A stretch of DNA of 64,000 nt from Cybelea sp963824595 (GCA_963824595.1 CAWGPY010000008.1:1-64000), one strand, 5' to 3'. Positions 27,156-36,716 are shown, counted from the stretch's first letter. Made by a program: numbers and translations. The notes: generated from the letters alone by a model not told the origin.

Positions 27156-28578
27156 TGGTGGCCAACTCCACCTGCTCGTCGCCGGGGATTCTGCGGCCCA
27201 GCTGCTCGGCGCAGGCTTCCGCCGGATACGTCCAGATCTCGGCCAGCGTCGGATGCAGGTGCGGAATCCGCATGAACTGATCCACGGTCGAATCGAAGCG
27301 CATCGCGACGATCATCTCGTGGATGAGCTCCGATCCCTGCGCTCCCAACACCGCGGCGCCGAGGATCCGGCCGCTCACCGGGTCGGCCATCATCTTCACG
27401 AAGCCCTTGGTTTTGTTCAGGCAGAGCGCCTTGCCGTGCTCGGCAAAGTCGTAGCGCCCCACGACGTAGGGGATGCCGTTCGCGCGCAGCTCCTTCTCGC
27501 TCGATCCCACCGCCGCGAACTGGGGATCGGTGAAGACGGCGTGCGCGCCGGCCAGGCGGTAGTCGGCGACCTCGCCCGCGTCGAGGCAGGCGTTGCGGGC
27601 CGCAACCTCGCCCTGGTAGATTGCGGCGTGCACCAGCATATACTCGCCGGTAACGTCGCCCGCCGCGTACGCGTTCGGATTGCTGGTGCGCATCTGGCCG
27701 TCGACCGCGATCCTGCCGTCGGCATTAACCTCGATGCCGGCCTTGTCGAGATCGAGGCCCGCGACGTTCGGCGAGCGGCCCAGCGCGTAGAAGATCTCCT
27801 CGGCCGCGGCCTCGAGCTCCGCGTCGTCGTGCAGGTAACGCACGACTTTCTCGCCGTTGCGGCGGTGCGCGCCGAGGAGGACGGCTCGCGTGACGACGTC
27901 GATGCCCTCCTCGCGAAAATACTCGGTCAGGGAGTTGCCAACGTCGTCGTCGCTCGACGTCAGCAAATGCCCGCTGCGGATGAGCATCGTCGTGCGCGCG
28001 CCCATTCGTGCGAGAAACTGACCGAGTTCGCACGCGGTATAACCGCCGCCCAGCACCACGACCGACGCGGGAATGCTCTCCACTTCGAGAACGGCGTCGC
28101 TGTCGAGGAAGCCGGTGGCCTCCAGGCCGGGAAGAACGCTCGGCGAAATGATGCTGCCGGTCGCCACCACAAACCGCGCCGACTCCAACACGGTCCCCTC
28201 GCCGACGGCCAACCGGGTCGGCGAAAGAAAGCGGGCCGCGCCGCGATAGAGCGGAAACCGCTCGATGCCATCTATTCGGTACTCGGCGAAGCCCGTGACC
28301 AGCTCGCGCTTGCGCGCCGCAATGAACGGCATGTCGATCGAAAGCGCCTCCGCGCCGATGCCCAGCACGCTCGCGTCGCGCGCGTCGTGGAGCGCGTCGC
28401 TCGACGCGATGAGCGTTTTACTCGGCATGCACCCCCGCAGGATGCACAGGCCGCCGAGCGGCCCCGTGTCCACGAGCGCCACGTCGCAGCCGACGTCGTG
28501 CGCCGTGCGCGCGGCGGCGTATCCGGCCGAGCCGGCGCCGACGACGATCAGGTCGTGGCGATGCGTCCTAGCCTGCAT
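27139..28578 (-). CDS. Class I pyridine nucleotide-disulfide oxidoreductase (mercuric reductase/lipoamide dehydrogenase-like)
   Basis: FAD enzyme of 479 residues. It has the FAD-binding LIVVGAGSAGYAAARTA, the redox disulfide in LGGLCILRGCMPSKTL (C-x4-C), the NAD(P)-binding VVVLGGGYTACELGQF, the second FAD segment NAYAAGDVTG and the C-terminal HLHPTLAEI with the His-Glu base pair. It lacks the C-terminal Cys pair of mercuric reductase and has no lipoyl or pyruvate dehydrogenase genes beside it. The substrate is therefore unclear. Start and glpX stop share a base (TAATG). Confidence 0.83.
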   Translation of the reverse strand: MQARTHRHDLIVVGAGSAGYAAARTAHDVGCDVALVDTGPLGGLCILRGCMPSKTLIASSDALHDARDASVLGIGAEALSIDMPFIAARKRELVTGFAEYRIDGIERFPLYRGAARFLSPTRLAVGEGTVLESARFVVATGSIISPSVLPGLEATGFLDSDAVLEVESIPASVVVLGGGYTACELGQFLARMGARTTMLIRSGHLLTSSDDDVGNSLTEYFREEGIDVVTRAVLLGAHRRNGEKVVRYLHDDAELEAAAEEIFYALGRSPNVAGLDLDKAGIEVNADGRIAVDGQMRTSNPNAYAAGDVTGEYMLVHAAIYQGEVAARNACLDAGEVADYRLAGAHAVFTDPQFAAVGSSEKELRANGIPYVVGRYDFAEHGKALCLNKTKGFVKMMADPVSGRILGAAVLGAQGSELIHEMIVAMRFDSTVDQFMRIPHLHPTLAEIWTYPAEACAEQLGRRIPGDEQVELATSAVAD

Positions 28579-29561
28579 TATCGCCCTGGCGGGCGAGCAC
28601 CGAGCCGGTGGGTCGATTCGATAAAGCGTACCGTGCCGCTTGAGTGCACGAGGATCGAATGCGTCCGCGCTTGGTTACCGAAGAACCGCACGCCCCGCAC
28701 CAAGTCGCCGTCGGTGATGCCCGTGGCGCAGAAGATCACGTCGTTGCTGCGGACGAGGTCGTCGAGCTCCAGCACGCGATCGATGTCGCCGAATCCCATT
28801 TCCGCGGCGCGCTGCGCCTCTTCGGGATTGCGCGGCTGCAGCCGTCCCATGAAGTTGCCGCCGAGGCACTTGATCGCCGCCGCCGCGAGCACGCCTTCCG
28901 GCGCTCCGCCGGTTCCCATCGCGACGTGGATGCCCGTCGTGTCGATCGCGGTCGCGATGCACGCGTCGACGTCGCCGTCCGAGATGAGGCGGATGCGCGC
29001 GCCGGCGGCGCGCACGTCGCGAATCAGTTCCGCATGGCGCGGCCGGTCGAGGATTACGACGCACACGTCGTTGATCGGCTTCTCGAGCGCGTTGGCGACC
29101 GCTTCCAAGTTATCGCGCACCGGCGCGTCAATGTGCACGTAGGGCGCCGCCTTGGGACCGACCGCGAGCTTCTTCATATAGGTATCCGGCGCGTGCAGCA
29201 GGCCGCCGCGTTCGGCGATCGCCATCACGGCGATCGAGTTCGGCAGGCCGTTGGCGACGAGGTTCGTTCCCTCGACGGGATCGACGGCGATGTCGACCTC
29301 CTTGCCGCCGCTGCCGAGCTCCTCGCCGATGTACAGCATCGGCGCTTCGTCGCGCTCGCCCTCCCCGATGACGATTCGGCCGGCGATCTCCATGTCGCCG
29401 AGCGACTCGCGCATCTTTTCGACCGCCGCGCCGTCGGCGGCATCGCGTTCGCCGCGACCCATCCAGCGCGACGCCGCTAGCGCGGCGCTTTCGGTCACGG
29501 TCACGAAGTCGAGCGAGTGAACCGGCCGGTCCAGTACCGCGCGCATGATCGACTTTGCCAT
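28578..29561 (-). CDS. glpX: Fructose-1,6-bisphosphatase class II
   Basis: Dephosphorylates fructose 1,6-bisphosphate in gluconeogenesis. GlpX motifs are complete: FVTVTESAALAASRWMGRG, ADGAAVEKMR, IVIGEGERDEAPMLYIGE, the metal site DPVEGTNL, DGDVDACI, GTGGAPEGV and ATGITDGDLV. About 327 residues. ATG 29561 is chosen; TTG 29570 and ATG 29546 are also in frame, and no clear ribosome-binding site decides. Together with pckA and a PPi-type PFK in this window it gives a reversible lower/upper glycolysis set. Divergent from the membrane glycosyltransferase gene. Confidence 0.93.
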   Translation of the reverse strand: MAKSIMRAVLDRPVHSLDFVTVTESAALAASRWMGRGERDAADGAAVEKMRESLGDMEIAGRIVIGEGERDEAPMLYIGEELGSGGKEVDIAVDPVEGTNLVANGLPNSIAVMAIAERGGLLHAPDTYMKKLAVGPKAAPYVHIDAPVRDNLEAVANALEKPINDVCVVILDRPRHAELIRDVRAAGARIRLISDGDVDACIATAIDTTGIHVAMGTGGAPEGVLAAAAIKCLGGNFMGRLQPRNPEEAQRAAEMGFGDIDRVLELDDLVRSNDVIFCATGITDGDLVRGVRFFGNQARTHSILVHSSGTVRFIESTHRLGARPPGR

Positions 29562-29613
29562 CTGGCGCAAGGCTACAAGGAAAGCGGCTCATTTCCTGTT
29601 AAGAACGTGCGCT

Positions 29614-31134
29614 GTGCTCGCCGACACCCGCCTCGCGCCACCGGCGCATTCGCGCCCGCCACTCTTCGGCGATTTGATGGTCGCAGGGCTGCCGGCGTGT
29701 CTCGGCGTCGCGTCGGTGGGCTTCACGTTGGGCTTCTTCGCGTGGTATGCGGTGGTCGTCCCGACCCACCGCGGGCCGATCGCCGAGGCCGGCCTGCTCG
29801 CCGGCATCGCGCTCGGCATCGTGCTGGCGCTGACCGCGTGGACGTCCTATTCGCGCTACTTTTCGCGGCGCGCGGGTATCACGCTTCTGCGCTCGCTGCG
29901 TTACGACGCGCTGACCTGGCTGCCGTTCCTCGTGCTGTGGCTGACGTTCGTCCTGGCGCCGCAGCTGACGCACGGCGCTCGCCTCTTTTTGTTCGCCGTC
30001 ACGCTCGCCTGCGTGGGCAAGGTGCTCATCGCCGCGCGCTTCAACCAGACGGTCCGCGAGGTGCTGATCGACTTCGCCGCCACGCGAATCGCCATCATCG
30101 TCATCGCCGAACTGGCCGCCGTCATCATCGGCCAGCGCGCCGGCAGCCACGTCCAAGAGTCGTCGTACGCGCTGCTCGCCGTGTGGGGGCGGTGGGACGC
30201 CGTTCACTACATCGACATCGCGACGCGGGGCTACCAGGGCACCGACATGGCGTTCTTTCCGCTCTTTCCGCTGCTCGTGCGTTACGTGGGCGAGCTCGCC
30301 GGCAACCACCTGATCGCGGGGCTGCTCGTATCCAACGCCTCGTTCTTCTTCGGCCTGCTCTACCTGTACAAGCTGCTCGAGCACGAGTACGACCGCGCCG
30401 TCGCGCGGCGCGCGATCTTCTACGTCTCGATTTTTCCCACGGCCGTCTACTTTACCGCGGTGTACACCGAGTCGCTCTTCTTCATGCTCACGGTCGCATC
30501 GTTCTATTACATGCGCTCGCGTCAGTGGTGGCTCGCCGGAATCCTCGGCTTCTTCGCGGCGCTGACCCGCGTCGAGGGCGTGCTGCTCATCGTCCCGTTC
30601 TTCATCGAATGGCTGGCCCAGGACAAGCCCCTGCGCCCGCGCGCCTTCGCCGATCTGGCGGCCGGCCTGCTGGCGCCGCTCGGCATGGCCGCGTACATGG
30701 CCTATCTGTGGGTGCTGCGCGCGGACCCGCTGTACTTCTCGCACGTGCAGAGCCATTGGAACCGGCATCTGGCGATGCCCTGGGTGAGCGTCGTCAACGC
30801 CGTCTGGAAGATCGAGCACGCGCTCACGGCGCAGGTAGTCGCCAATCAGTCGCTCGAGATCGCGTTCACGCTCCTCATGGTCGCTGTGCTGCTGCTCGGC
30901 TGGCGTAGCTTGAGGCCGTCGTACATCGCCTACATGGCGCTATCGATCCTCGTGCCGATGTCGACGTCGAACCTCATGTCGATGCCGCGCTTCGCGCTCG
31001 TGCTCTTTCCGATGTTCGCTATTCTCGCGCGCTGGGGGGAGCGGCCGTGGGTCAACAACGTGATCCTCGCCTTCTCGCTGCCGCTGCTCGGCCTCTTCAC
31101 CGTGCTGTTCGCCGACTGGTACTGGGTTGCATAA
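29614..31134 (+). CDS. PIG-V-like mannosyltransferase-type integral membrane protein
   Basis: Multi-pass membrane protein of about 506 residues (10-12 hydrophobic segments). Its pattern WGRWDAVHYIDIATRGY, MAFFPLFPLLVRY and FPTAVYFTAVYTESLFFML is that of the GPI mannosyltransferase 2/PIG-V family in bacteria, GT-C enzymes that use polyprenyl-linked sugars outside the membrane. The start is uncertain: GTG 29614 is chosen because the ATG at 29545 would overlap the divergent glpX start. The stop overlaps the GtrA gene start. A role in glycan or glycolipid assembly is inferred. Confidence 0.75.
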   Translation: MLADTRLAPPAHSRPPLFGDLMVAGLPACLGVASVGFTLGFFAWYAVVVPTHRGPIAEAGLLAGIALGIVLALTAWTSYSRYFSRRAGITLLRSLRYDALTWLPFLVLWLTFVLAPQLTHGARLFLFAVTLACVGKVLIAARFNQTVREVLIDFAATRIAIIVIAELAAVIIGQRAGSHVQESSYALLAVWGRWDAVHYIDIATRGYQGTDMAFFPLFPLLVRYVGELAGNHLIAGLLVSNASFFFGLLYLYKLLEHEYDRAVARRAIFYVSIFPTAVYFTAVYTESLFFMLTVASFYYMRSRQWWLAGILGFFAALTRVEGVLLIVPFFIEWLAQDKPLRPRAFADLAAGLLAPLGMAAYMAYLWVLRADPLYFSHVQSHWNRHLAMPWVSVVNAVWKIEHALTAQVVANQSLEIAFTLLMVAVLLLGWRSLRPSYIAYMALSILVPMSTSNLMSMPRFALVLFPMFAILARWGERPWVNNVILAFSLPLLGLFTVLFADWYWVA

Positions 31135-31555
31135 CGATGCCGCGCCGGGGCTCGTGCGCGGCCTGACCCGCCGCCGCGGGGTGCGCCAGTTCTTCAAGTT
31201 CGGCATCGTCGGCGCATCCGGCATGGTCGTGAACTTCGTCATCGCGCACGTGCTCGAGAAGACCACGCAGTTCTCCTGGTTCGTGGACTTCGCCGCCGGC
31301 TTCATGATCGGCGGTCTCTCCAACTACATGCTGAACCGGGTATGGACGTTCGGGTCGCGCCGCAACCCGCTCTTGGAGGGGCTGCAGTTCCTCACGGTCT
31401 CCGCCGTCGCGCTCGTGCTGGGCAAGCTCGTCTTCACGGTGGCCGAACGCACCGGCTTCCACCACTTCACCACGACGTGGCTGATCGCGACGCTCGCCGG
31501 AACGTGCATCAACTTCTTCCTCAACAAGTATTGGACGTTTCGCCACCTGAATTGA
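31127..31555 (+). CDS. GtrA-family membrane protein
   Basis: Protein of 142 residues with four transmembrane segments and the GtrA motifs RQFFKFGIVGASGMVVNF, GGLSNYMLNRVWTF and NFFLNKYWTFR. GtrA proteins are thought to help flip undecaprenyl-phosphate-linked sugars for glycosylation, which suits its place between two GT-C-type glycosyltransferases. Start TTG 31127 overlaps the upstream stop by 8 bp; GTG 31154 is an alternative. Its stop overlaps the next start (TTGA). Confidence 0.87.
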   Translation: MHNDAAPGLVRGLTRRRGVRQFFKFGIVGASGMVVNFVIAHVLEKTTQFSWFVDFAAGFMIGGLSNYMLNRVWTFGSRRNPLLEGLQFLTVSAVALVLGKLVFTVAERTGFHHFTTTWLIATLAGTCINFFLNKYWTFRHLN

Positions 31556-33156
31556 CCAAGGCATACTGGGCGCTCGCGCTGGTCGCCGTCGCGCTCCTCG
31601 CCGTCGCGCTGAGGCTGCACGGCATCCACGACCCCCTCCTCGACCACCCGGGCTGGCGCCAGGGCGACACCGCGACGATCGCTCGCAACTTCGCGCGCCT
31701 GCAGTTCAACATTCTCTATCCGCAGACCAGCTACAACGGCCCGCCGCCGAACTACGTCGAGCTGGAGCTGCAAATCGTGCCGTTTCTCGCGGCGACGCTC
31801 TACAAGATCTTCGGCGTCCACGAGATCTTCGGGCGGCTCGTCACGGCGGCGTTCAGTCTCGCGACCGTGCTGACGCTCGCGTACTTCGCGCGCTGGCTCT
31901 TTGCGAGCGCGCTCGCCGGCGTCGCCGCCGCCTTCTTCTACGCCGTCTTTCCTGCGAGCGTCTATTACGGCCGCACGTTCATGCCGGACTCCGCGATGGT
32001 CTTTTTCTTGACCGTGGCGCTGTACGCGGCGGCGCGTTACTTGGCGTCCGCCGGCCGGCTTTCGCCGGGCGGCCTCACGGCAGCGACCTCGCTGCTCGCG
32101 CTCGCATATCTCGCCAAGCCGGTCGCGGCTCTCGCCGTCGTGCCGTTGGTCGGCATGCTCGGCGAACGCGTGCGGGCGAAGCGCGCCACGCCGATCGCCT
32201 TTGCGCTGGTGCTCGTCGTCGTGCCGCTCTTAATCCTCACGGCGTACGATCGCGTCGTCGACGCGCACGCCGACTGGCACTGGGCGAGCGGCATCACGCG
32301 GCTGCACGTGCTGCCGGCGCTGCGCGATGCGTTCACCGACCCGGCGGCATTCGTCGCGAAGTTCGTACAATTCCGCATCGTGACCGGAATGCTGCGCGAC
32401 ACCGTGCTCGGCGCCCCGTCGTTCGCGCTCGCCATCGCGAGCGTCATAGCCCTGCCGTGGCTGGCGCCGCGCAGCAAGGCCCTGCTGTGGGGCTGGCTCG
32501 CCGGCGGCCTGCTCTACGTCTACGTGGTGGTGACGGTCGAGCGCGTCGATTACTACATGCTTCCGCTTCTGCCGCTCTGCGCGCTCTCGATCGGCGGCGC
32601 GATCGCGCGCTTCGCCGCCGTCGTCCGCGGCGCTGCGATCGCTCCCGCCGGGCGCTACGCTTTGCTGGCACTGATCCCGCTCGTCGGCCTCGCCGTGCTC
32701 CTTACCTCGCGCGCACCGGTCGCCGCGTATTACGCCTACGGCAAGCAGACCTACCGCGACGCGGTCGCGCTGGACGCCGCGCTTCCGAAGGACGCGCTGA
32801 TCGTCGTCGGACACTACGGCCCCGAGATCCAGTACTATATCGATCGCTTCGGCTGGGAGGAGGATCCCGCGCTCTGGACCCCCTTCGACGAGGAGAGCGC
32901 CATCCGAAAGGGGGCGCGCTACTTTATCTCGATCGAAGACAACCGCCTGCGGGCGAACGCCGAACTCTGCGCGTGGCTGCAACGCTTTCCGCTGCTGCCC
33001 GGAAGCACGCAGTGGCCCGTCTACGAAACCGATCCCGCCAAGATCGCGCCCGATGCCGACCGTTTCTGGCGCGCGTTTCGCGCCGCCGAGCGGATGGGCC
33101 GCGGGCGCGCGTTGCTCGACGCGCGCCGCCGCTGCCTCATAACCCGATCGCGTTGA
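31552..33156 (+). CDS. GT39/ArnT-like membrane glycosyltransferase
   Basis: Integral membrane protein of 534 residues with around ten hydrophobic helices followed by a soluble C-terminal part (about residue 390 on). The first loop holds LLDHPGWRQGDTATIARNF, with the acidic residues of GT-C enzymes, and FPASVYYGRTFMPDSAMVFFL follows as in Pmt/ArnT proteins. It would transfer a sugar from a polyprenyl carrier. TTG 31552 overlaps the GtrA stop. It converges on the DUF4239 gene with a 20-bp overlap. Confidence 0.78.
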   Translation: MTKAYWALALVAVALLAVALRLHGIHDPLLDHPGWRQGDTATIARNFARLQFNILYPQTSYNGPPPNYVELELQIVPFLAATLYKIFGVHEIFGRLVTAAFSLATVLTLAYFARWLFASALAGVAAAFFYAVFPASVYYGRTFMPDSAMVFFLTVALYAAARYLASAGRLSPGGLTAATSLLALAYLAKPVAALAVVPLVGMLGERVRAKRATPIAFALVLVVVPLLILTAYDRVVDAHADWHWASGITRLHVLPALRDAFTDPAAFVAKFVQFRIVTGMLRDTVLGAPSFALAIASVIALPWLAPRSKALLWGWLAGGLLYVYVVVTVERVDYYMLPLLPLCALSIGGAIARFAAVVRGAAIAPAGRYALLALIPLVGLAVLLTSRAPVAAYYAYGKQTYRDAVALDAALPKDALIVVGHYGPEIQYYIDRFGWEEDPALWTPFDEESAIRKGARYFISIEDNRLRANAELCAWLQRFPLLPGSTQWPVYETDPAKIAPDADRFWRAFRAAERMGRGRALLDARRRCLITRSR

Positions 33157-33919
33157 AGCTCTCGAGCAAGGCCCGGAACGCCTCGGGCTGCACCGCGATG
33201 CTGCCGCGGAACGGGAAGTCCAGCGCGACGATCAAGAACAGGACCAGGCCGATCAGGAAGCTCAATCCGCCGATCATCAGCTGCTGCATGGTCGTCTGGT
33301 CGAACCCGAAGAGATACGTGAAGGCGATGGTGACGACGGCCCCCAGCATCAGCACGACCCAGAGGATCTCGTTGATCCCGTTCGAGTCGACCGTGAGCCT
33401 GGTCTGGCGATCGAGCAGCGCCGTATCGATCGCGAAGAGCATCTGCGCGTGGATGTTGGCGATCCGCAGCGACGAGACCGGGAGCGCCCGGACGTCGCGG
33501 TCGACCGCCTCGATGAGCGCGCTCGACAGTCCCGCCTCTTTGCCGCGGCGCATCCGCGGCCACTCGTCGGTGACGATCGACCGTACGTACGCACGGAGCG
33601 CCGCACGCAGCCGGCCCCGGTCGGGGAACGAGCCGGCATCGCGGTAGACCGTGGCCAACGCGCCCGCCTCGTCGAACGTCCGCGACTCGGCCTGCGAGAA
33701 CCGCTCCCAGACGCCGATGGCGACGAAGGCCAGCAGCACGGCGTAGATGACGCCGATGACCGCCAGGATGAAACCGGCGCGATCGTTGTGCGCGGTCCGG
33801 ACTTCCCGCGAGGTAAAGCGAGCGACGACGTAGCCGACCGCGAGCGCCAGCAGGACGAAACTGCCGACGATGACGATGCCGGCCGTGACCGTGGTCAGCG
33901 ATTCGAGCCACGCGATCAT
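33137..33919 (-). CDS. DUF4239 (bestrophin-like) membrane protein
   Basis: Protein of 260 residues with two N-terminal and two C-terminal transmembrane segments. The typical DUF4239 stretch is seen: FILAVIGVIYAVLLAFVAIGVWERF, then EAGALATVYRDAG, and INEILWVVLMLGAVVTIAFTY. Its function is unknown; a channel role is only suggested by the family name. ATG 33919 gives the first membrane segment directly. Only 4 bp separate it from the upstream lipoprotein stop. Confidence 0.8.
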   Translation of the reverse strand: MIAWLESLTTVTAGIVIVGSFVLLALAVGYVVARFTSREVRTAHNDRAGFILAVIGVIYAVLLAFVAIGVWERFSQAESRTFDEAGALATVYRDAGSFPDRGRLRAALRAYVRSIVTDEWPRMRRGKEAGLSSALIEAVDRDVRALPVSSLRIANIHAQMLFAIDTALLDRQTRLTVDSNGINEILWVVLMLGAVVTIAFTYLFGFDQTTMQQLMIGGLSFLIGLVLFLIVALDFPFRGSIAVQPEAFRALLESFNAIGL

Positions 33920-33923
33920 CGCG

Positions 33924-34607
33924 TCACGGCAGCGGCAGCAGCGACGCCGCGCCGAACGTGCGCGACTCCGCGGGCAATTCCGGCGCGCCCGACGTCACGA
34001 GCTGACGGTAGAGCGCGAGCCGGTTGGTGTTCTTCGCGAGCTCGAGCTGCAACTCGTAGCTCCGTTTGATCGCGACGGTCAGGTCGTTGGGGTCGAACGT
34101 GTATCCGAAGCGTTTGAGGCTTCGCAGCAGCAGCGCGTTCGTGACGTTCAGCTGGGCGTACGCCCGCTGCAGCTCCAGCCCCGCGGCGTGGTAGGTGGGA
34201 TAGTTCGAGAGCACGATCTCGCGCTGCAGCCTGGCCTGCTCGACGGTGCCCTTGAGCGCTGCCAGGCGCGCGCTCTGCGGATCGACCGCGAGGCCGCCGT
34301 CGACGGTCTGCATGGCGTCGTCGAAGTTACCCTTGGTGTACTCGAGCCGCGCGAGCTCGGCGGCGGCCTGAACGAACCCCGCGCGCGCCTGCGGATCTTT
34401 CGGGTCCACGCGCAGCGCGAGCCGGTAGGCGAGCGCCGCATCCCGCACGTTCCCGCGCGTCAGCGCCGCGTCGCCCTGGTGCACGCGGGTCGCCACGATC
34501 CACCGCTCGATCGATCCGGCGCAGCCCGCAAGCAGCAGCGCGCCGCACAGAGCGACGGCGAGTCGAGCGGCGACCTTAGAGACGTACGTGTGCGGCAAAT
34601 CGTGCAA
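33924..34607 (-). CDS. Lipoprotein with TPR-like repeats
   Basis: About 227 residues with a signal sequence ending in the lipobox LLAGC, then helical repeats (GDAALTRGNVRDAALAYRLALRVDP, LEYTKGNFDDAMQTVDGGLAVDP) of TPR type. The function is not recognised. The start is a TTG at 34607 or 34598, overlapping the end of the amj gene by about 30 bp. Being wedged between amj and DUF4239 genes suggests an envelope-related role. Confidence 0.65.
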   Translation of the reverse strand: MHDLPHTYVSKVAARLAVALCGALLLAGCAGSIERWIVATRVHQGDAALTRGNVRDAALAYRLALRVDPKDPQARAGFVQAAAELARLEYTKGNFDDAMQTVDGGLAVDPQSARLAALKGTVEQARLQREIVLSNYPTYHAAGLELQRAYAQLNVTNALLLRSLKRFGYTFDPNDLTVAIKRSYELQLELAKNTNRLALYRQLVTSGAPELPAESRTFGAASLLPLP

Positions 34608-35403
34608 CCAGTTCGATCACGACGGCCGCCGGATAGAGGATCGCCTGCGAGAGCAGCGATCCGACGATGGCCGTCAGCGATAGATAGAACACCATGGCGC
34701 GAACCTCCTCGACGGTACGTTTTCCGTGGATCGCCTGATCGGTGATGATGGCCGACGTGGGATCCACGAACAGCGTGAACGCGACCGTACCGACGCCGTT
34801 GACGACGCCGGAGAGGCTGATGGCCGTCCGGGCGACGCCCACGTCCAAGACGGAGGCGAGAAACGACGCCTGCACGCCGATGGCGTAGACGCACATCACG
34901 ACCGTATTGAAAACGAGGAGCCGTCCCGGCAGCCGGCGCCAATCGAAGGAACGTACTTCGGCGAGGCTCGGCAGATGCTGCGAGCGCAGCACGTCGGCGA
35001 TCACCGCCGGCGAGATCAGCCGCGCCAGCGAGTGCGGCACCGAACCGCGCGCCTCGAACGAGTGAACGCCGCGCCGGAACAAGTAGGTGAACATCGGCAG
35101 AAACAGCGCGAAGACGAACATGCCGGCAGATCCGGCCAGCACGATCAGCCGAAGCTGTACGTCGAAGCCGTGCTGCCACGCGTTCACCGCCGCCGGATTG
35201 CCCTGCAGCTTCGCGACCGCGTTCCCGGCCTCGTCCGAGAGCGGTCCGACGAAGAACGCCATGAAGAGGTTCGCCAGCCGCCCGGCGGTCACGAACAGGT
35301 TGAAGAGCGAGATGGACGTCGCGATTCGCTTGGTCTGGACGCCCGCCAGGCGTGCCGCGTAGGCGCCGATCGTGACGCCCTGCACGACGAACGTGATGAC
35401 CAT
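34576..35403 (-). CDS. amj: Amj-family lipid II flippase (DUF2837)
   Basis: Membrane protein of 275 residues. The N terminus ITFVVQGVTIGAYAARLAGVQTKRIATSISLFNLFVTAGRLANL matches Amj by its SYAVRLAGVRTGR-like and SLFN...SR.AN patterns (key parts AYAARLAGVQTKR and ISLFNLFVTAGRLANL). Amj can replace MurJ in moving lipid II across the membrane for peptidoglycan synthesis. About six hydrophobic segments are seen. ATG 35403 is taken; the family's few extra residues upstream have no good start codon. Confidence 0.82.
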   Translation of the reverse strand: MVITFVVQGVTIGAYAARLAGVQTKRIATSISLFNLFVTAGRLANLFMAFFVGPLSDEAGNAVAKLQGNPAAVNAWQHGFDVQLRLIVLAGSAGMFVFALFLPMFTYLFRRGVHSFEARGSVPHSLARLISPAVIADVLRSQHLPSLAEVRSFDWRRLPGRLLVFNTVVMCVYAIGVQASFLASVLDVGVARTAISLSGVVNGVGTVAFTLFVDPTSAIITDQAIHGKRTVEEVRAMVFYLSLTAIVGSLLSQAILYPAAVVIELVARFAAHVRL

Positions 35404-35452
35404 CGCGCCGACGAGCTTTCCCGACCACAGCTGGGGCGCCAGAGCCGGGGCG

Positions 35453-36709
35453 CTATGCAGCGTGGCGGCTCCAGCGAATCGACGACTCCTCGACCGGGCC
35501 GATGATGCAGAGTCCCAGGTTCTCGTCCACGAGTAGCTCGCGCGCCAACTCGTGCACCTCCGCGGCCGTCACCGCGTCGATACGCCGCTCGATCTCCTCG
35601 GCGCTCACGTTCCGCCCGAGAGCGAACTCGTTGCGGCCGAGCCGGATCATCCGGCTCGAGCTCGCCTCCAGCGAGAGCGTGAGGTTTCCTTTGATGTGTT
35701 CCTTCGCGAGCTGGAACTCGTCCGGGCTTATCGGCTCGTTGCGAACGCGGCCGAACTGATCGACGATGACGTCGATGCATGCCTGCACGTTTTCGGGCGA
35801 CGTCCCCGCAAAGACGCCGAACAGGCCGGCGCCGCGGTACGCGGCTTGGAACGAGTAGACGCTGTAGACCAGCCCGCGCTGCTCGCGGATCTCCTGGAAG
35901 AGCCTGCTCGACATGCCGCCGCCCAATACCGTGTCGAGCAGCGAGAGCGCGTACCGGCGGTCGTCGCGAATGTCGATGCCGCGGGTGCCCAGCACGACGT
36001 AGGCTTGTTCGCTCTCTTTATAACGCACGTGCCGCGACGGCGTCGTCGCCGGACGCTCGGCCTCGGGCAGCACGCACGCGCCGTCGAAGCCGTCGAACTG
36101 CTCGCACACGAGCTCGACGAACCGGTCGTGCTCCACGTTGCCGGCCGCGGCCACCACCACGGAGTTTGGTGCGTAGTGGGCGCGCATGTGCGCGCGCAGA
36201 TCGTCGGGCGTCACGCCCGTGACGGTGTCCGCGAACCCGATCGTCGGCTCGCCCAAACTGGAGCCGCTCCACATCGTCTGTAAGAAGACGTCGTGAATCA
36301 GCTCGTCGGGGGAATCGTCGTACATCTTGATCTCTTCGAGAACGACCTTCTGCTCTTTCGCGAGATCCGGTGCCTCGAAGGTCGAGTTCCGGAACATGTC
36401 GGCCAACACGTCGAGCGCCAGCGGCACGTGGCGATCGATGACCTTGGCGTAGTAGCAGGTCGTCTCTTTGTCGGTGAACGCGTTGAGGTTGCCGCCGACG
36501 CCGTCCATCGTCTCGGCGATCTGGCGCGCGGTTCGCCGCGTCGTGCCCTTGAAGAGCATGTGCTCTACCAGGTGCGAGATTCCGCGCCGCTCGCGGACTT
36601 CGACCGCCGAGCCCACGTCGGCCCAGATCCCGACGGTCGCGGAGCGGACGGCCGGCATCCACTCGGTCAGCACGCGCAGGCCGTTTGGAAGCGTCGTCTT
36701 CCTATACAC
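35453..36709 (-). CDS. M16-family zinc protease (processing-peptidase-like)
   Basis: Metallopeptidase of 418 residues. The inverted zinc motif HLVEH lies at residues 46-50 (HLVEHMLFKGTTRRTA), the third ligand Glu is in VVLEEIKMYDDSPDEL, and the C-terminal RGLVYSVYSF segment is typical of YmxG/mitochondrial processing peptidase beta. It is a single chain of the small M16B type and has no signal peptide, so it probably acts in the cytoplasm. It follows the secreted-protein gene with 7 bp between. Confidence 0.9.
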   Translation of the reverse strand: MYRKTTLPNGLRVLTEWMPAVRSATVGIWADVGSAVEVRERRGISHLVEHMLFKGTTRRTARQIAETMDGVGGNLNAFTDKETTCYYAKVIDRHVPLALDVLADMFRNSTFEAPDLAKEQKVVLEEIKMYDDSPDELIHDVFLQTMWSGSSLGEPTIGFADTVTGVTPDDLRAHMRAHYAPNSVVVAAAGNVEHDRFVELVCEQFDGFDGACVLPEAERPATTPSRHVRYKESEQAYVVLGTRGIDIRDDRRYALSLLDTVLGGGMSSRLFQEIREQRGLVYSVYSFQAAYRGAGLFGVFAGTSPENVQACIDVIVDQFGRVRNEPISPDEFQLAKEHIKGNLTLSLEASSSRMIRLGRNEFALGRNVSAEEIERRIDAVTAAEVHELARELLVDENLGLCIIGPVEESSIRWSRHAA

Positions 36710-36716
36710 CGCGCAC

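Noticed and set aside
27016..29142. 708-codon open frame on the plus strand
   Set aside because: It is antisense to the flavin reductase and glpX, which have clear motifs. No recognisable protein features.
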